NCBI GenBank assembly: GCA_021827985.1 | Contig: JAKATL010000025.1 | Location: forward strand, 1 to 37,997 | DNA from: a bacterium | GTDB taxonomy: Bacteria > Chloroflexota > Dormibacteria > Aeolococcales > Bog-877 | DNA length: 37,997 nucleotides | Direction of reading: 5' to 3' | Shown: piece after piece, positions 16,356-25,066 of the stretch | How positions within the stretch are numbered: position 1 is the first letter of the stretch | How the letters are laid out: the number at the start of each line of letters is the position of its first letter | Made by a program: the position numbers and the translations under genes | Notes under the pieces: model-generated | Databases searched by the model: none | What the model saw: the letters and a program-made list of their open reading frames with translations, nothing else | Told to the model about the DNA's origin: nothing

Positions 16356-16637
16356 CTACCTCAGCCCGCCCGCGACGGCGGGAACGATGCTGAGCTCATC
16401 CTGGGGCTCGAGGGCGGTGTCCAGCCCGCCCGAGGTACGGATGTCCTCATCGTTGCGGTAGACGTTGACGAAGTGGCGGAGGGATCCGTCGGCCTCGAAG
16501 AGGCGGGCCTGGAAACCGGGAAACCTCCGCTCCAGGTCGGCCAGCGCCCCGCCCACGGTCGCCGCCTCCACTTGGACCTCGGCCAGCCCCCCGGTGAGCT
16601 GGCGCAGGGGGCTGGGGATACGGACCTTGGTGCTCAT
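16356..16637 (-). CDS. cysO: CysO-like sulfur carrier protein with GG-Leu-Arg C-terminus
   Basis: A 93-residue ubiquitin-fold protein. Compared with Mycobacterium tuberculosis CysO as I recall it, the matches are strong: VRIPSPLRQLTGG near the start, HFVNVYRNDEDIR (55-67), SGGLDTAL, and the end IVPAVAGG. CysO is charged as a C-terminal thiocarboxylate and donates sulfur to CysM for cysteine synthesis; Mec then releases the cysteine. Unlike mycobacterial CysO, which ends in GG, this protein continues with L92-R93. It would need trimming before activation. The ATG at 16635-16637 has AGGA seven bases upstream. mnmA follows at 20 bases; cysM and mec lie 16 kb away. Confidence 0.87.
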   Translation of the reverse strand: MSTKVRIPSPLRQLTGGLAEVQVEAATVGGALADLERRFPGFQARLFEADGSLRHFVNVYRNDEDIRTSGGLDTALEPQDELSIVPAVAGGLR

Positions 16638-16688
16638 TTTCAATCCTGGGTTGGACGGTCGGATGCTGTGGAACGGTACCGGGGATGC

Positions 16689-17090
16689 TCAGGCCGGGGT
16701 CGAGGGCGGAGCGGCCGCCGAGGCGTCCACAGCGGCGATCACCACCGCGGTGCCGTAGGCGAGGATTTCGCTCACTCCAGGGGACAGTTCATTGGAGTCG
16801 TACCGCATCGCCAGGACGGCGTTGGCGCCGAGGGCAGCGGCGTGCTCGACCATGAGGTCGAACGCCTCCTGGCGGGCGTGGTCGCTCATAGTCATGTACA
16901 CGGTCTGGCGGCCACCGACGAACTGCTGCAGCCCGGCCCCGATGTTGCCGACCACCGAGCGGGAGCGGATCATGAGGCCTCGCACCACGCCCAGCTGGCG
17001 CACCACGCGATAGCCGTCGAACCCCGCGCCCGTGGTGACCCAGAGCGGGGGGCGGTTGTGTCCGGTCTCTGGCTCCGGCTGGTAGCTCAT
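16689..17090 (-). CDS. YbjQ/UPF0145 family protein
   Basis: A 133-residue cytoplasmic protein of the YbjQ family, sometimes called a putative heavy-metal-binding domain. Seen here: VTTGAGFDGYRVVRQLGVVRG (18-38), IRSRSVVGNIGAGLQ, a helical region with MVEHAAALGANAVLAMRYDSNE, and the strand ILAYGTAVVI. These motifs are the family hallmarks; function remains unknown. The N-terminal 15 and C-terminal 12 residues are low-complexity additions. Its ATG overlaps the NUDIX gene stop (ATGA), and cysO begins 51 bases downstream. Confidence 0.85.
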   Translation of the reverse strand: MSYQPEPETGHNRPPLWVTTGAGFDGYRVVRQLGVVRGLMIRSRSVVGNIGAGLQQFVGGRQTVYMTMSDHARQEAFDLMVEHAAALGANAVLAMRYDSNELSPGVSEILAYGTAVVIAAVDASAAAPPSTPA

Positions 17091-17854
17091 CCCCGGAGTC
17101 TACCAGCCGCCCCCGCTGGAGAGGCAGGGAGGGTGATCTCCGGGCCGAAGTCCGTCAGGTGATCCCCGCCCCCCCTCAGGAGGCGGTCGTAGACAAACTG
17201 GGACCACGTCTCCATCTCCAGATAGAGCACCTCGAGTTCGGGCACCGCCAGGAGCCGCCCCTCCAGCTTGTCCTCCTCACGGACGGTGACTCCCGCATCC
17301 CCCGCGGTGACCAGCACCAGGACTCCCAGATGGACCCGGCCCACCTCGCCGGCGCCGTCCTTGATCAGCCCCACGAGCCGCCCGACGGCGGGCTCGGGGG
17401 ATACCACCTCCTCGGCCCACTCCCTGAGGCAGCCGTTAAGAAAGGCCGACTCGAGCGGACCATCCTCGGAGTTGATGTGGCCCCCCACCCCCAGGGTCAC
17501 CTGCCCCCGCAGCCGGCGCTCACTGCCCCGGCCCAGCCGGCGCATGGCCAGCACCTTCTGGCCGGAGCTGACCACCAGGTGAGGGATCACCTGCTGCCAG
17601 CGGTCGTCATCCTCGACCTCAGCCCTCGGGAGGAAGCGCCCGTGGCGGGGGATGGCGGCGAGGACCTCGCCCACCCCTTCCCGGCGGATCCCGTGCCAGG
17701 AGACCGGTCCGAGGGCGACCTCGCGCGGCAGGACCAGTACCTCCTCCCGTCCCGCCAGGACCCCGACCGGGCCAGGGGTCGCCTTGGACACGCCAGCTAC
17801 CCCGACTTCCGGAGGGCCGGCGTCGCGACTCGCTCTGGCATCGAGCGTGAGCAT
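17087..17854 (-). CDS. NUDIX-type predicted phosphoesterase
   Basis: A 255-residue protein with a NUDIX-like box. GVGGHINSEDGP (122-133) and LREWAEEV (143-150) supply the glycine and the REUxEE core. The spacing from glycine to the first Glu is a few residues longer than the classic G-x5-E pattern. This resembles the divergent group annotated as predicted phosphoesterase, NUDIX family, which keeps a GGHIN segment. Upstream are VVSSGQKVLAMRR and downstream LVGLIKDGAGEVGRVHLGVLV. The N-terminal 50 residues are poorly conserved. The substrate cannot be told. It is first of the run that includes cysO, mnmA and the polyprenyl synthase. Confidence 0.7.
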   Translation of the reverse strand: MLTLDARASRDAGPPEVGVAGVSKATPGPVGVLAGREEVLVLPREVALGPVSWHGIRREGVGEVLAAIPRHGRFLPRAEVEDDDRWQQVIPHLVVSSGQKVLAMRRLGRGSERRLRGQVTLGVGGHINSEDGPLESAFLNGCLREWAEEVVSPEPAVGRLVGLIKDGAGEVGRVHLGVLVLVTAGDAGVTVREEDKLEGRLLAVPELEVLYLEMETWSQFVYDRLLRGGGDHLTDFGPEITLPASPAGAAGRLRG

Positions 17855-17895
17855 AATCGGGCGGCAGGGCGCCTGCTGCCGGAGCGGCTGGGCGC

Positions 17896-17901
17896 TACCC
17901 T
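17896..17901 (+). promoter_or_regulatory. -10 of the flavoprotein gene (leaderless type)
   Basis: TACCCT lies six bases before the GTG at 17908. Transcription would begin at or beside the start codon. The start lacks a usable ribosome-binding site, which agrees with leaderless translation. Confidence 0.5.
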
Positions 17902-17907
17902 GCCCTG

Positions 17908-19149
17908 GTGGCCGCGTCTCCAGTGTTCGCCATCGTGGGGGGGGGCTTGGCCGGGGGCCGAGCGGTAGAACGCCTTCGGGAGCTGGGATTCGACGGCCGG
18001 CTGTTGTTGTTCACTGACGAGCCGCGGCTTCCCCACGAGCGCCCCCCACTCTCCAAGCAGTACCTGAGAGGGCGGCTGGCAGAGTCCCGACTTCTCCTCC
18101 GCCCGGCCGCCTTCTATGCCGAGAACGCCGTCGAGGTTCGGACCTCGACCAGGGTCGTCGGGCTCTCCCCTGGGGACCGGGCCCTCACCCTGGCTGACGG
18201 GGAGCGACTGCGGTATGACCGACTCCTGCTGGCCCTGGGCTCCGAACCGATCCGCCCGGCCATCCCGGGCGCCGATCTTCCCGGGGTGGAGACGCTCCGC
18301 ACCGTCGAGGATGCCGACCGGATCCGCCAGCGGCTCCGGCCAGGTGCCGCGGTTCTGGTCCTGGGGGCGGGGTTCCTGGGCAGCGAGGTGGCGGCCACCG
18401 CCCGGGAGGTCGGCTGCAGGGTTCATCTGGTGGAGGCTGGGCAGGCCCCCCTAGTGGCGTTCGGGCCTGAGGTTGCAGAGTGGGCCGCGAACCAGCATCG
18501 GGAGCGCGGGGTGGAGCTCCGCACCGGCGCCACGGTGACCCGTTTCGAGGGTACCGGGGAGGTGGAGGCGGCGGTCCTGGCTGACGGGGCCACCATCCGC
18601 TGCCAGCTGGTGGTGCTGGCGGTCGGGGCCAGGCCCCGGGTACAGCTGGCCCAGGGGGCCGGGCTCCGGGTTAGTGACGGGGTGCTGGTTGACGGTGCCT
18701 GCCGCACCTCTGTGGCGGAGATCCTGGCCGCGGGGGACATCGCCCGCTTCCCCAGCCCTGGCGGGACCACCCGGTCCGAGCACTGGGACAACGCCCAGCT
18801 CCAGGGGCGTCACGCGGCGGAGTCGATGGTCGGGCCCGTCGGTGACTTCTCGACCCTCCCCTATGTCTGGACCGAGCTCTACGGCTCCACCCTCCAGCAG
18901 TTGGGAACCTGGGCCCCGGCGCGCCCCTCGCTTATGCGGGGCGACCCGGCTTCCGGTCGCTTCACCGCCCTGCAGCTGTACGGCGGGCACCTGCGGGCCT
19001 GCGTTGCCGTGAACCAGTACCCCGCCATCAAATGGGCACGCCGGGTGATGGAATCGGCCACCGTCCTTGACCCCGACAGCCTAGACAAGGACGGTCCGAG
19101 GGTGTGGTCGGAGCAGGCGCCAGGTCCCCTCACCCTACGCTTGGATTAG
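17908..19149 (+). CDS. FAD-dependent ferredoxin/rubredoxin reductase-like oxidoreductase
   Basis: A 413-residue NAD(P)H-dependent flavoprotein of the class that reduces ferredoxins or rubredoxins for oxygenases (for example ThcD, BphA4). The FAD-binding VGGGLAGGRAVE (10-21) starts the protein. ERPPLSKQYL (44-53) is the family's classic segment. The NAD site is VLVLGAGFLGSEVA near 150-163. LAAGDIARF and HWDNAQLQGRHAA bind flavin, and the C-terminal reductase domain has PYVWTELYG. There is no CxxC pair, so it is not a thioredoxin-type enzyme. No ferredoxin gene is next to it; fabF follows 84 bases downstream. The GTG start is set by the adjacent -10. Confidence 0.88.
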   Translation: MAASPVFAIVGGGLAGGRAVERLRELGFDGRLLLFTDEPRLPHERPPLSKQYLRGRLAESRLLLRPAAFYAENAVEVRTSTRVVGLSPGDRALTLADGERLRYDRLLLALGSEPIRPAIPGADLPGVETLRTVEDADRIRQRLRPGAAVLVLGAGFLGSEVAATAREVGCRVHLVEAGQAPLVAFGPEVAEWAANQHRERGVELRTGATVTRFEGTGEVEAAVLADGATIRCQLVVLAVGARPRVQLAQGAGLRVSDGVLVDGACRTSVAEILAAGDIARFPSPGGTTRSEHWDNAQLQGRHAAESMVGPVGDFSTLPYVWTELYGSTLQQLGTWAPARPSLMRGDPASGRFTALQLYGGHLRACVAVNQYPAIKWARRVMESATVLDPDSLDKDGPRVWSEQAPGPLTLRLD

Positions 19150-19163
19150 GACATCATGTCCTA
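19147..19163. promoter_or_regulatory. Perfect 17-bp palindrome upstream of the fab operon
   Basis: TAGGACAT-C-ATGTCCTA is a perfect inverted repeat with one central base. It begins on the stop codon of the flavoprotein gene and lies 71 bases before fabF. There is no T-tract and the stem could hardly have a loop, so it reads better as a regulator site than as a terminator. The length equals that of the FapR-type fatty-acid operator, although the bases differ. Confidence 0.5.
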
Positions 19164-19218
19164 GGCAGGCGGCGTCTTCTCAGTCAGGCGGGCCGATGCG
19201 ATCCGAACACTTTGTCCC

Positions 19219-19224
19219 TATGCT
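19219..19224 (+). promoter_or_regulatory. Likely -10 of the fab operon
   Basis: TATGCT is followed by GAGGG and then the fabF GTG at 19234. The -10 to GTG distance is nine bases, so the leader would be only a few bases. The -35 region (around 19196-19201, atgcga) is poor. Confidence 0.45.
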
Positions 19225-19233
19225 GAGGGTTCA

Positions 19234-20511
19234 GTGACCGGTTCGGACAGGGCGGGGGTGAGGGTGGCGATCACCGGCATGGGTTTGGTGACGCCAGTGG
19301 GCACCGGCGTGGAGGCGGTCTGGGAGAGCCTGAGCCAGGGCCGCTCGGGGATCGGGAAGATCACCCAGTTCGACACCACCGGCTACCCCACCCAGATCGC
19401 GGGGGAGGTGCGGGACTTCGATCCCGAGCTGTACATGGACCGCAAGACGGCCCGCCATGTGGCCCGCTACTGCCAGCTGGGGCTGGCGGCGGCACGCATG
19501 GCGGTCGAGGACAGCGGCCTTCGGCCCTCGACCATGGACCCGGATGCCGTCGGGGTGGTGCTGAGTTCCGGTGCCGGAGGGATGGAGGAGATCGAGCGGG
19601 GGCACCGGATGCTGCTGGACCGGGGGGTGAGCCGGATCAGCCCCTTCACCGCGCCCATGATGATCACCGACGTCGCGGCCGGCCTGGTAGCCATCGAGCT
19701 TCAGGCGGGAGGGCCGAACTACGCGGTGGTAAGCGCCTGCGCCAGCAGCGGACATGCCATCGCCGATGGCTTCGAGGTCATCCGCCGGGGGGACGCGGTG
19801 GCGATGATCGCCGGCGGCGCCGAGGCGTCCCTCACCCCGCTCATGATCGGCGCGTTCTGCCAGCTGAGCGCCATGAGCCGACGCAACCAGGATCCCACCG
19901 CTGCTTCGCGCCCCTTCGACTTGGGCCGGGACGGCTTCGTGATGTCAGAGGGGGCGGCGGTCCTGGTGCTCGAGGAGATGGGCCACGCGGTCTCCCGGGG
20001 GACCCGGATCTGGGGTGAGGTGCTGGGGGCGGGAGCGAGCGCCGACATGTACCACTTCACGGCCCCGGATCCCGAGGGGCGGGGGGCCGCCCGGGCGATG
20101 CGAGCCGCCCTGCGCAAGGCTGGGCTGAGACCGGAGGACGTGGACTACGTCAACGCCCACGGGACCTCGACCCAGCTGGGCGACATCGCCGAGACCCTGG
20201 CCCTCCACCAGGTGCTGGGCGAGCGCGCCCGGACCGTCCCGGTGAGCTCCACCAAGTCGATGACCGGGCACCTGCTGGGAGCCGCCGGTGCCATCGAGGC
20301 CGCCGCCTGCGTGCTGGCCATGGACCGGGGCCTGGTGCCGCCGACTATCAACCTCGAAGATCAGGATCCGCGATGCGACCTCGACTACGTCCCCAACCGG
20401 GCCCGGCCGGCCGACGTGCGCGTCTCGCTCTCGAACTCCTTCGGGTTCGGAGGACACAACGCCAGCCTGGTTTTGGGACGGGGCACTTCGGTCAACGCCA
20501 AAGGAGCGTGA
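19234..20511 (+). CDS. fabF: Beta-ketoacyl-ACP synthase II
   Basis: Condenses malonyl-ACP with acyl-ACP in fatty-acid elongation. The 425-residue protein has the Cys-His-His triad: C169 in VVSACASSGHA, H309 in VNAHGTSTQLGD and H346 in STKSMTGHLLGAAGA. The phenylalanine-gate region SFGFGGHNAS is near the C-terminus. VAITGMGLVTPVG opens the domain. The GTG start leaves about ten residues before that strand, as in other FabF proteins. An AAGGAG site at its 3' end serves acpP, which follows after four bases. It is most similar to FabF rather than FabB by overall pattern; the finer distinction is inferred. Confidence 0.95.
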   Translation: MTGSDRAGVRVAITGMGLVTPVGTGVEAVWESLSQGRSGIGKITQFDTTGYPTQIAGEVRDFDPELYMDRKTARHVARYCQLGLAAARMAVEDSGLRPSTMDPDAVGVVLSSGAGGMEEIERGHRMLLDRGVSRISPFTAPMMITDVAAGLVAIELQAGGPNYAVVSACASSGHAIADGFEVIRRGDAVAMIAGGAEASLTPLMIGAFCQLSAMSRRNQDPTAASRPFDLGRDGFVMSEGAAVLVLEEMGHAVSRGTRIWGEVLGAGASADMYHFTAPDPEGRGAARAMRAALRKAGLRPEDVDYVNAHGTSTQLGDIAETLALHQVLGERARTVPVSSTKSMTGHLLGAAGAIEAAACVLAMDRGLVPPTINLEDQDPRCDLDYVPNRARPADVRVSLSNSFGFGGHNASLVLGRGTSVNAKGA

Positions 20512-20515
20512 ACAG

Positions 20516-20788
20516 GTGAGCGCCACAAACCCGGCCCCCTCAGGGGAGCCCCCCGACTTTTCAGAACTCCAGCGGATGGCAGGTGAGATCCTCGGAGTGG
20601 ATGCCGACCGCGTCCAGCTGGATGTCAGCTTCGCTCGCGACCTGGCCGCAGACTCGCTGGACCTGGTCGAGCTGATCATGGCCATCGAGGACCGCTACCA
20701 GGTGTCCCTGCCACCCGAGCGGCTGGAGGGCATGCGCAAGGTGGGGGATCTCTGGGAGTTCCTCATGGAGCAGCACGGGGCGGCGTGA
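20516..20788 (+). CDS. acpP: Acyl carrier protein
   Basis: A 90-residue carrier of growing acyl chains. S47 in LAADSLDLVELI is the phosphopantetheine attachment site; the usual motif is DSLD, present intact. The helices around it (EILGVDADRVQ, EDRYQVSLPPER) follow the ACP pattern. The N-terminus is about 12 residues longer than in E. coli, with a Pro-rich start. The start is GTG at 20516-20518, with AAGGAG nine bases upstream; no ATG fits. Its stop overlaps the fabD start as GTGA. Confidence 0.93.
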   Translation: MSATNPAPSGEPPDFSELQRMAGEILGVDADRVQLDVSFARDLAADSLDLVELIMAIEDRYQVSLPPERLEGMRKVGDLWEFLMEQHGAA

Positions 20789-21741
20789 CCCTCTCCCTCC
20801 CCCTCCCCACCCTGAGCGGCCCACTCGCCCTCCTCTTCCCCGGTCAGGGGGTGCAGCGGCCAGGCATGGGCCGGGATCTTGACCGCCTGTTCCCCTCCGC
20901 CCGGGCCGCGCTCCAGCGGGCGGAGGAGGTGCTGCAAATGCCGGTCCGTCGGCTCTGCTTCGAGGGCCCTGCGGAGGAGCTGTTCCGCACCGAGAACATC
21001 CAGCCCTGCGTGGTCGCCGTTTCGTATGCGGCCTACCAGGCGTTCCGGGAGCGCTTTGGGGAGGTCGGGGTGGAGGTGGTCGCCGGCCACAGCCTCGGGG
21101 AGATCAGCGCCTGCGCCGCCTCCGGGGCCTTCAGCTGGGAAGAAGCGCTCCTCCTGGTGCGGGAGCGCGGCCGGCTGATGGCCGCCGCGGCGGAGACCAG
21201 CCCGGGACGGATGCTGGCAATCGTGGGCCTGGACGAGGGTCAGGTCCAGGAGATCCGGGCCGCCGCCGGTAGCCAGGGTGGCATCTGGATGGCCAATCTG
21301 AACTCGCCGAACCAGTTCATTCTGAGCGGGGAGGCAGCGGCCATCTCCCGGGCGGAGGAGATGGCCAACCGGGCCGGCGCCCGACGGGTGACGGTCCTGG
21401 AGATCCCGCTGGCCGCCCACTCCCCCCTCATGGCGCGGGCTGCCCTGGCGCTGGCGGAAAAGGTCCGGCAGCTGCCCATCCGTCCACCTCAGATACCTCT
21501 GGTGGCCAACAGCAGCGGGTTGGTGCTGCGCTCGGCCCGCTCCCTGCGCTCCGAGCTCCAGGGACATCTCCTGAGGCCCGTGCAGTGGGCCCGGACCATG
21601 GCCGCCCTGCAGCGGCTCCGGGTAGGCACCGTGGTGGAGCTGGGGCCGGGACGGGTCCTCGCCAGCCTGGCCGCCAAACACATGCCAGGGGTCTCGACCT
21701 GGAACGCGGACGAGCTCCTGGTTGAGCCGGAGCTGGGCTAG
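20785..21741 (+). CDS. fabD: Malonyl-CoA:ACP transacylase
   Basis: Loads malonate onto ACP. The 318-residue protein carries LLFPGQGVQRPGMG (16-29), the nucleophile S103 in GHSLGE (101-106), the R128-containing RERGRLM and the catalytic H212 in AAHSPLM. VANSSG and the C-terminal VVELGPGRVL are conserved. The GTG start overlaps the acpP stop by four bases, implying coupled translation. fabG starts two bases after its stop codon. The family assignment is secure. Confidence 0.95.
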   Translation: MTLSLPLPTLSGPLALLFPGQGVQRPGMGRDLDRLFPSARAALQRAEEVLQMPVRRLCFEGPAEELFRTENIQPCVVAVSYAAYQAFRERFGEVGVEVVAGHSLGEISACAASGAFSWEEALLLVRERGRLMAAAAETSPGRMLAIVGLDEGQVQEIRAAAGSQGGIWMANLNSPNQFILSGEAAAISRAEEMANRAGARRVTVLEIPLAAHSPLMARAALALAEKVRQLPIRPPQIPLVANSSGLVLRSARSLRSELQGHLLRPVQWARTMAALQRLRVGTVVELGPGRVLASLAAKHMPGVSTWNADELLVEPELG

Positions 21742-21743
21742 CG

Positions 21744-22472
21744 ATGGACCTGAGCCTGAGCGGCCGGCGAGCGCTGGTGACCGGGGGCGGGAAGGGGATC
21801 GGAGCGGCGGTGGCCAGGGAGCTCGCCGCCATGGGAGCCGAAGTGGTGATCAACTTCCGCGCCGACCGCGACTCCGCCGAGGCCGTGGCGGCGGAGATAC
21901 CCGGGGCCAGTCTCCAACAGGCGGACGTGGGAGACCCGGCCCAGGTGGCCGAGCTGTTCGCCAGCTCCGGCCCCTTCGACGTGGTGGTCAACAACGCCGG
22001 CATCCTCAGGGACCGGCTGCTGCTCCGGATGAGCGCCGAGGACTGGGACCAGGTGCTCCGGACCGACCTCTCGGCCGCCTTCCACATCACCAAGGCGGCG
22101 GTTCCCCAGATGATGCGCTCCCGGTGGGGACGGATCGTGAACGTGACCTCGATCGTGGGGCTGGGGGGCAACCCCGGTCAGGCCAACTACGCCGCGGCCA
22201 AGGCCGGGCTGGTAGGGCTCACCAAGTCGGTGGCCAAGGAGCTGGGCACCCGGAGCATCACCTGCAACGCCGTAGCCCCTGGCTATGTGCGCACTGAGCT
22301 GACCAACAGCTCGCTCAGTGAGGAGATGCTAAAGGAGCTGGTCCGGCTGACTCCGTTGCGGCGCGAAGGGACCGCAGCCGAGATAGCCGCGGCGGTGGCC
22401 TTCCTCTGCAGCCCGGCGGCCTCCTTCATCACCGGGGAGGTTCTCGTTGTGGATGGAGGACTTTCGGCCTGA
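21744..22472 (+). CDS. fabG: 3-oxoacyl-ACP reductase
   Basis: An NADPH-dependent short-chain dehydrogenase of 242 residues that reduces 3-ketoacyl-ACP. The cofactor motif TGGGKGIG is at 13-20 and NNAG at 83-86. The catalytic triad is S136 (VTSIVG), Y149 and K153 (NYAAAKAG). The C-terminal SPAASFITGEVLVVDGG is the standard ending. It closes the fabF-acpP-fabD-fabG run; fabH and the acetyl-CoA carboxylase genes are not in this window. Its TGA is one base from the trpA stop on the opposite strand. Confidence 0.93.
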   Translation: MDLSLSGRRALVTGGGKGIGAAVARELAAMGAEVVINFRADRDSAEAVAAEIPGASLQQADVGDPAQVAELFASSGPFDVVVNNAGILRDRLLLRMSAEDWDQVLRTDLSAAFHITKAAVPQMMRSRWGRIVNVTSIVGLGGNPGQANYAAAKAGLVGLTKSVAKELGTRSITCNAVAPGYVRTELTNSSLSEEMLKELVRLTPLRREGTAAEIAAAVAFLCSPAASFITGEVLVVDGGLSA

Positions 22473-22473
22473 T

Positions 22474-23253
22474 CTATCGGCCGCAGAGTTCGGCCACGAC
22501 GTCTCGCACGGCAGCGGCGGGCGCGTCTCCCCCGGCCGCCTCGACGATCCGGCTCCCGACCGCCACCCCGTCCGCGAGGCCGGCCAGGGAGACCACCTGT
22601 GAGCGGAGGCGGACCCCGAACCCCAGGACCAGCGGCCGGTCACTGAGGGCTCGAACTCGTTCCAGCAGGCCGGCCCCCTCAGTCGGTTCGCCGGCCCCGG
22701 TGACCCCGGTCCGGGAGACGCAGTAGACGAAGCCGCTGGCGCGGGTGGCGGCCAGGGCCAGTCGTGCTTCGGGAGTGGTGGGAGCGACCATGGTGCACAG
22801 GGCCAGACCGGCTCGCGAGGTGGCGCGACCCAGCCCATCCATCTCCTCCAGGGGGAGGTCGGGAACCAGGACGCCGTCCACTCCGGCGGCCACGGCGGCC
22901 TGGCAGAACTCTTCCAAGCCGAACTGGGCCACCGGGTTCAGGTAGGTCATGACGACCACCGGGACCCGAAGCCCGCGTGACCGGGCCTGCGCCACCTGGT
23001 TCAGGGCGAGCCGGGAGGTCATCCCGCGTGACAGGGCCAGGCGACCGGCCGCCTGGATTGTGGGGCCGTCGGCGAGAGGATCGGAGTGGGGAATGCCTAC
23101 CTCGATGACGGCGCCGCCGCCGGCCTCAGCCGCCAGCAGCAGGTCAGCTGTCGCCCCCGGCTCCGGGAACCCGGCCATCAGATAGGGGCATACCCGCGGC
23201 TCCCCATCCGAGCTCGGCAGCGCGGCACGGATCGCGTCGCCCGCCGAGCTCAA
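22474..23253 (-). CDS. trpA: Tryptophan synthase alpha chain
   Basis: Cleaves indole-3-glycerol phosphate to indole and passes it to TrpB. The 259-residue TIM-barrel has the catalytic Glu in [16 protein letters not shown], where the Asp of SDP is the second catalytic residue. LVPDLPLEE and [11 protein letters not shown], for phosphate binding, are also present. The start is TTG (23251-23253), overlapping the trpB stop; GGGAG lies six bases upstream and no ATG or GTG fits. The frame is open further upstream inside trpB but that part is antisense-like sequence. It is the last gene of the trp run. Confidence 0.95.
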   Translation of the reverse strand: MSSAGDAIRAALPSSDGEPRVCPYLMAGFPEPGATADLLLAAEAGGGAVIEVGIPHSDPLADGPTIQAAGRLALSRGMTSRLALNQVAQARSRGLRVPVVVMTYLNPVAQFGLEEFCQAAVAAGVDGVLVPDLPLEEMDGLGRATSRAGLALCTMVAPTTPEARLALAATRASGFVYCVSRTGVTGAGEPTEGAGLLERVRALSDRPLVLGFGVRLRSQVVSLAGLADGVAVGSRIVEAAGGDAPAAAVRDVVAELCGR

Positions 23254-24446
23254 GCGGACTCCCAGCCGAGCACCGTCTCCAGGTCCTTGTCCCCCCGGCC
23301 GCTGAGGCACACCAGGATCGGGCCCCCGGCTGCCGGCAGCCGCAGGGCTGCGGCCACGGCGTGGCTCGATTCGAGGGCGGGGATGATCCCCTCCAAGCGG
23401 GTTGTGAGGTGGAAGGCCTCCAGCGCCTGGCGATCGTCCAGCGCGGTGTACGAGGCTCTCCGGGTCGCCATCAGGTTGGCGTGCTCCGGACCCACCCCGG
23501 GATAGTCGAGGCCGGCGGAGATGCTGTGGGTGGGCAGCACCTGCCCGTCGGGATCCTGGAGGATGTAGGACCGCGACCCGTGAAGCACACCGGGGGTTCC
23601 CAACCCCAGGCTGGCTCCGTGTGCGCCGGGTTGGGGGCCGCGCCCTCCGGCCTCCACCCCCAGCAGCTGGACCTCGGTGTCCGGCAGGAAGGCGGCGAAA
23701 ATCCCAATGGCGTTGCTGCCCCCCCCGACGCTGGCGACCACCACCTCCGGGAGCCGACCAGCGAGCTCCAGCATCTGAGCCCGGGCCTCGCTGCCGATCA
23801 CGGACTGCAGGGTCCTCACCAGCCAGGGGTAGGGGTGGGGCCCGACCACGGACCCGATCACGTAGTGGGTGTCGCGCACATTGGTGACCCAATACCGGAT
23901 GGCCTCCGAGGTGGCGTCCTTGAGGGTGGCCGCCGGGTCCCCCACGGGCTCAACCCTCGCCCCCAGCAGCTCCATCTTGGCCACATTCACCGCCTGGCGG
24001 CGCATGTCCTCGCGGCCCATGTAGACGACGCACTCCATCCCCAGGAGGGCACAGGCGGTGGCGGTGGCCAGGCCATGCTGGCCGGCGCCGGTCTCGGCCA
24101 CGATGCGGTGCTTCCCCATCCGCTTCGCCAGGAGGAGCTGGCCGAGGGCGTTGTTCAACTTGTGGGCTCCGGTATGGAGGAGGTCCTCACGCTTCAACCA
24201 GACGGGCCGCCCGGCCCGCTCGGAGAGCCGGCGGGCGTGGTGCAGTGGCGTGGGCCTGCCGGCGTATCCCGCCTCCAGCCCATAAAACTCGGCGAGGAAG
24301 AGGGGATCGCTGAGTGCCTCGACCGCAGCAGTCTCCAGCTCCTGGAGGGCGGGGACCACGGTCTCCGGTACGAAGCTCCCCCCGAACTCGCCATATCGCC
24401 CCCTGGGGGGCGGCGCGGTCACGATGAGCCGGCCGGGACCGTTCAT
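23250..24446 (-). CDS. trpB: Tryptophan synthase beta chain
   Basis: A PLP enzyme joining indole and serine to make tryptophan. The 398-residue protein has [12 protein letters not shown] (19-30), the PLP lysine K96 in [13 protein letters not shown] and the catalytic Glu in AETGAGQHG. The phosphate-binding loop VGGGSNAIG and the C-terminal CLSGRGDKD complete it. The ATG overlaps the trpF stop (ATGA) and its stop overlaps trpA, so the operon is fully coupled. It is the classic TrpB1 type by length and motifs. Confidence 0.97.
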   Translation of the reverse strand: MNGPGRLIVTAPPPRGRYGEFGGSFVPETVVPALQELETAAVEALSDPLFLAEFYGLEAGYAGRPTPLHHARRLSERAGRPVWLKREDLLHTGAHKLNNALGQLLLAKRMGKHRIVAETGAGQHGLATATACALLGMECVVYMGREDMRRQAVNVAKMELLGARVEPVGDPAATLKDATSEAIRYWVTNVRDTHYVIGSVVGPHPYPWLVRTLQSVIGSEARAQMLELAGRLPEVVVASVGGGSNAIGIFAAFLPDTEVQLLGVEAGGRGPQPGAHGASLGLGTPGVLHGSRSYILQDPDGQVLPTHSISAGLDYPGVGPEHANLMATRRASYTALDDRQALEAFHLTTRLEGIIPALESSHAVAAALRLPAAGGPILVCLSGRGDKDLETVLGWESA

Positions 24447-25066
24447 GCCCCCTCCGAGGCCTCGCGGGCGGCCGCCACGAAGCGCAGCACCAGGCGGCGG
24501 TCCTTCCGTCCCGGGGCAACTTCCAGTGACGAGCTGGCGTCCACCCCCTCCGGCCGGACCACCCTCACCGCCTCGGCCACGTTCTCTGGGGAGAGTCCTC
24601 CGGCGATCCACACCGGCCGGTGCCTCGCCAGGGCCGCGGCCACCCCCAGGTCTGCCGGCGCACCAGTGCCCCCGGCGCCCTCCGACGTGAGCGAGTCCAC
24701 CAGGACAGGGAGGGTGGGCCACCACTCCGCCGACTGGCGCAGCGCCCGCCGGTCACCAGGCAAGAAGGGCAGGATGGACACTGGCAGTTGGGTGATCAGC
24801 TCCCGGGGGCAGCTCCGGAGGTGAAGTTGCAGGGCGGTGAGGTGACATGACGCGGCCAACTCGGCCAGCTCCGCCAGATTCGCATCCACCAGCACCCCGA
24901 AGCGGTCGGCGGCCGCGCCCACATAGTCGGAGATCTCCCGCGCCTGCCGGGATGAGACCCGCCGGGGGCTGCCGGGATGGAGCACCATCCCGATGGCGTC
25001 GGCACCGGCGTCCAGCGCGGCCCGAGCATCCTCCCTGGTGGTGATCCCGCAGATCTTGACTCTCAA
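24443..25066 (-). CDS. trpF: Phosphoribosylanthranilate isomerase
   Basis: Catalyses the Amadori rearrangement step of tryptophan synthesis. The 207-residue barrel has the catalytic Cys in [12 protein letters not shown] (3-14), the catalytic Asp in [15 protein letters not shown] and the phosphate-binding [25 protein letters not shown], the usual VDVSSGVE segment, is present in altered form. The usual QLHG motif reads QLHLRSCP, a small divergence. The start is TTG at 25064-25066, overlapping the trpC stop as TTGA. Confidence 0.93.
   Translation of the reverse strand: MRVKICGITTREDARAALDAGADAIGMVLHPGSPRRVSSRQAREISDYVGAAADRFGVLVDANLAELAELAASCHLTALQLHLRSCPRELITQLPVSILPFLPGDRRALRQSAEWWPTLPVLVDSLTSEGAGGTGAPADLGVAAALARHRPVWIAGGLSPENVAEAVRVVRPEGVDASSSLEVAPGRKDRRLVLRFVAAAREASEGA

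Noticed and set aside
15334..16461. Long plus-strand open frame antisense to mnmA and cysO
   Set aside because: It is a high-GC shadow; the minus-strand MnmA motifs are unmistakable.
22474..23892. A 472-residue extended TrpA
   Set aside because: The extra N-terminal part lies inside trpB in another frame and has a low-complexity look; the TTG start gives the normal length.
23361..24824. Long plus-strand open frame antisense to trpB and trpF
   Set aside because: No recognisable domain; the opposite strand encodes complete trp enzymes.
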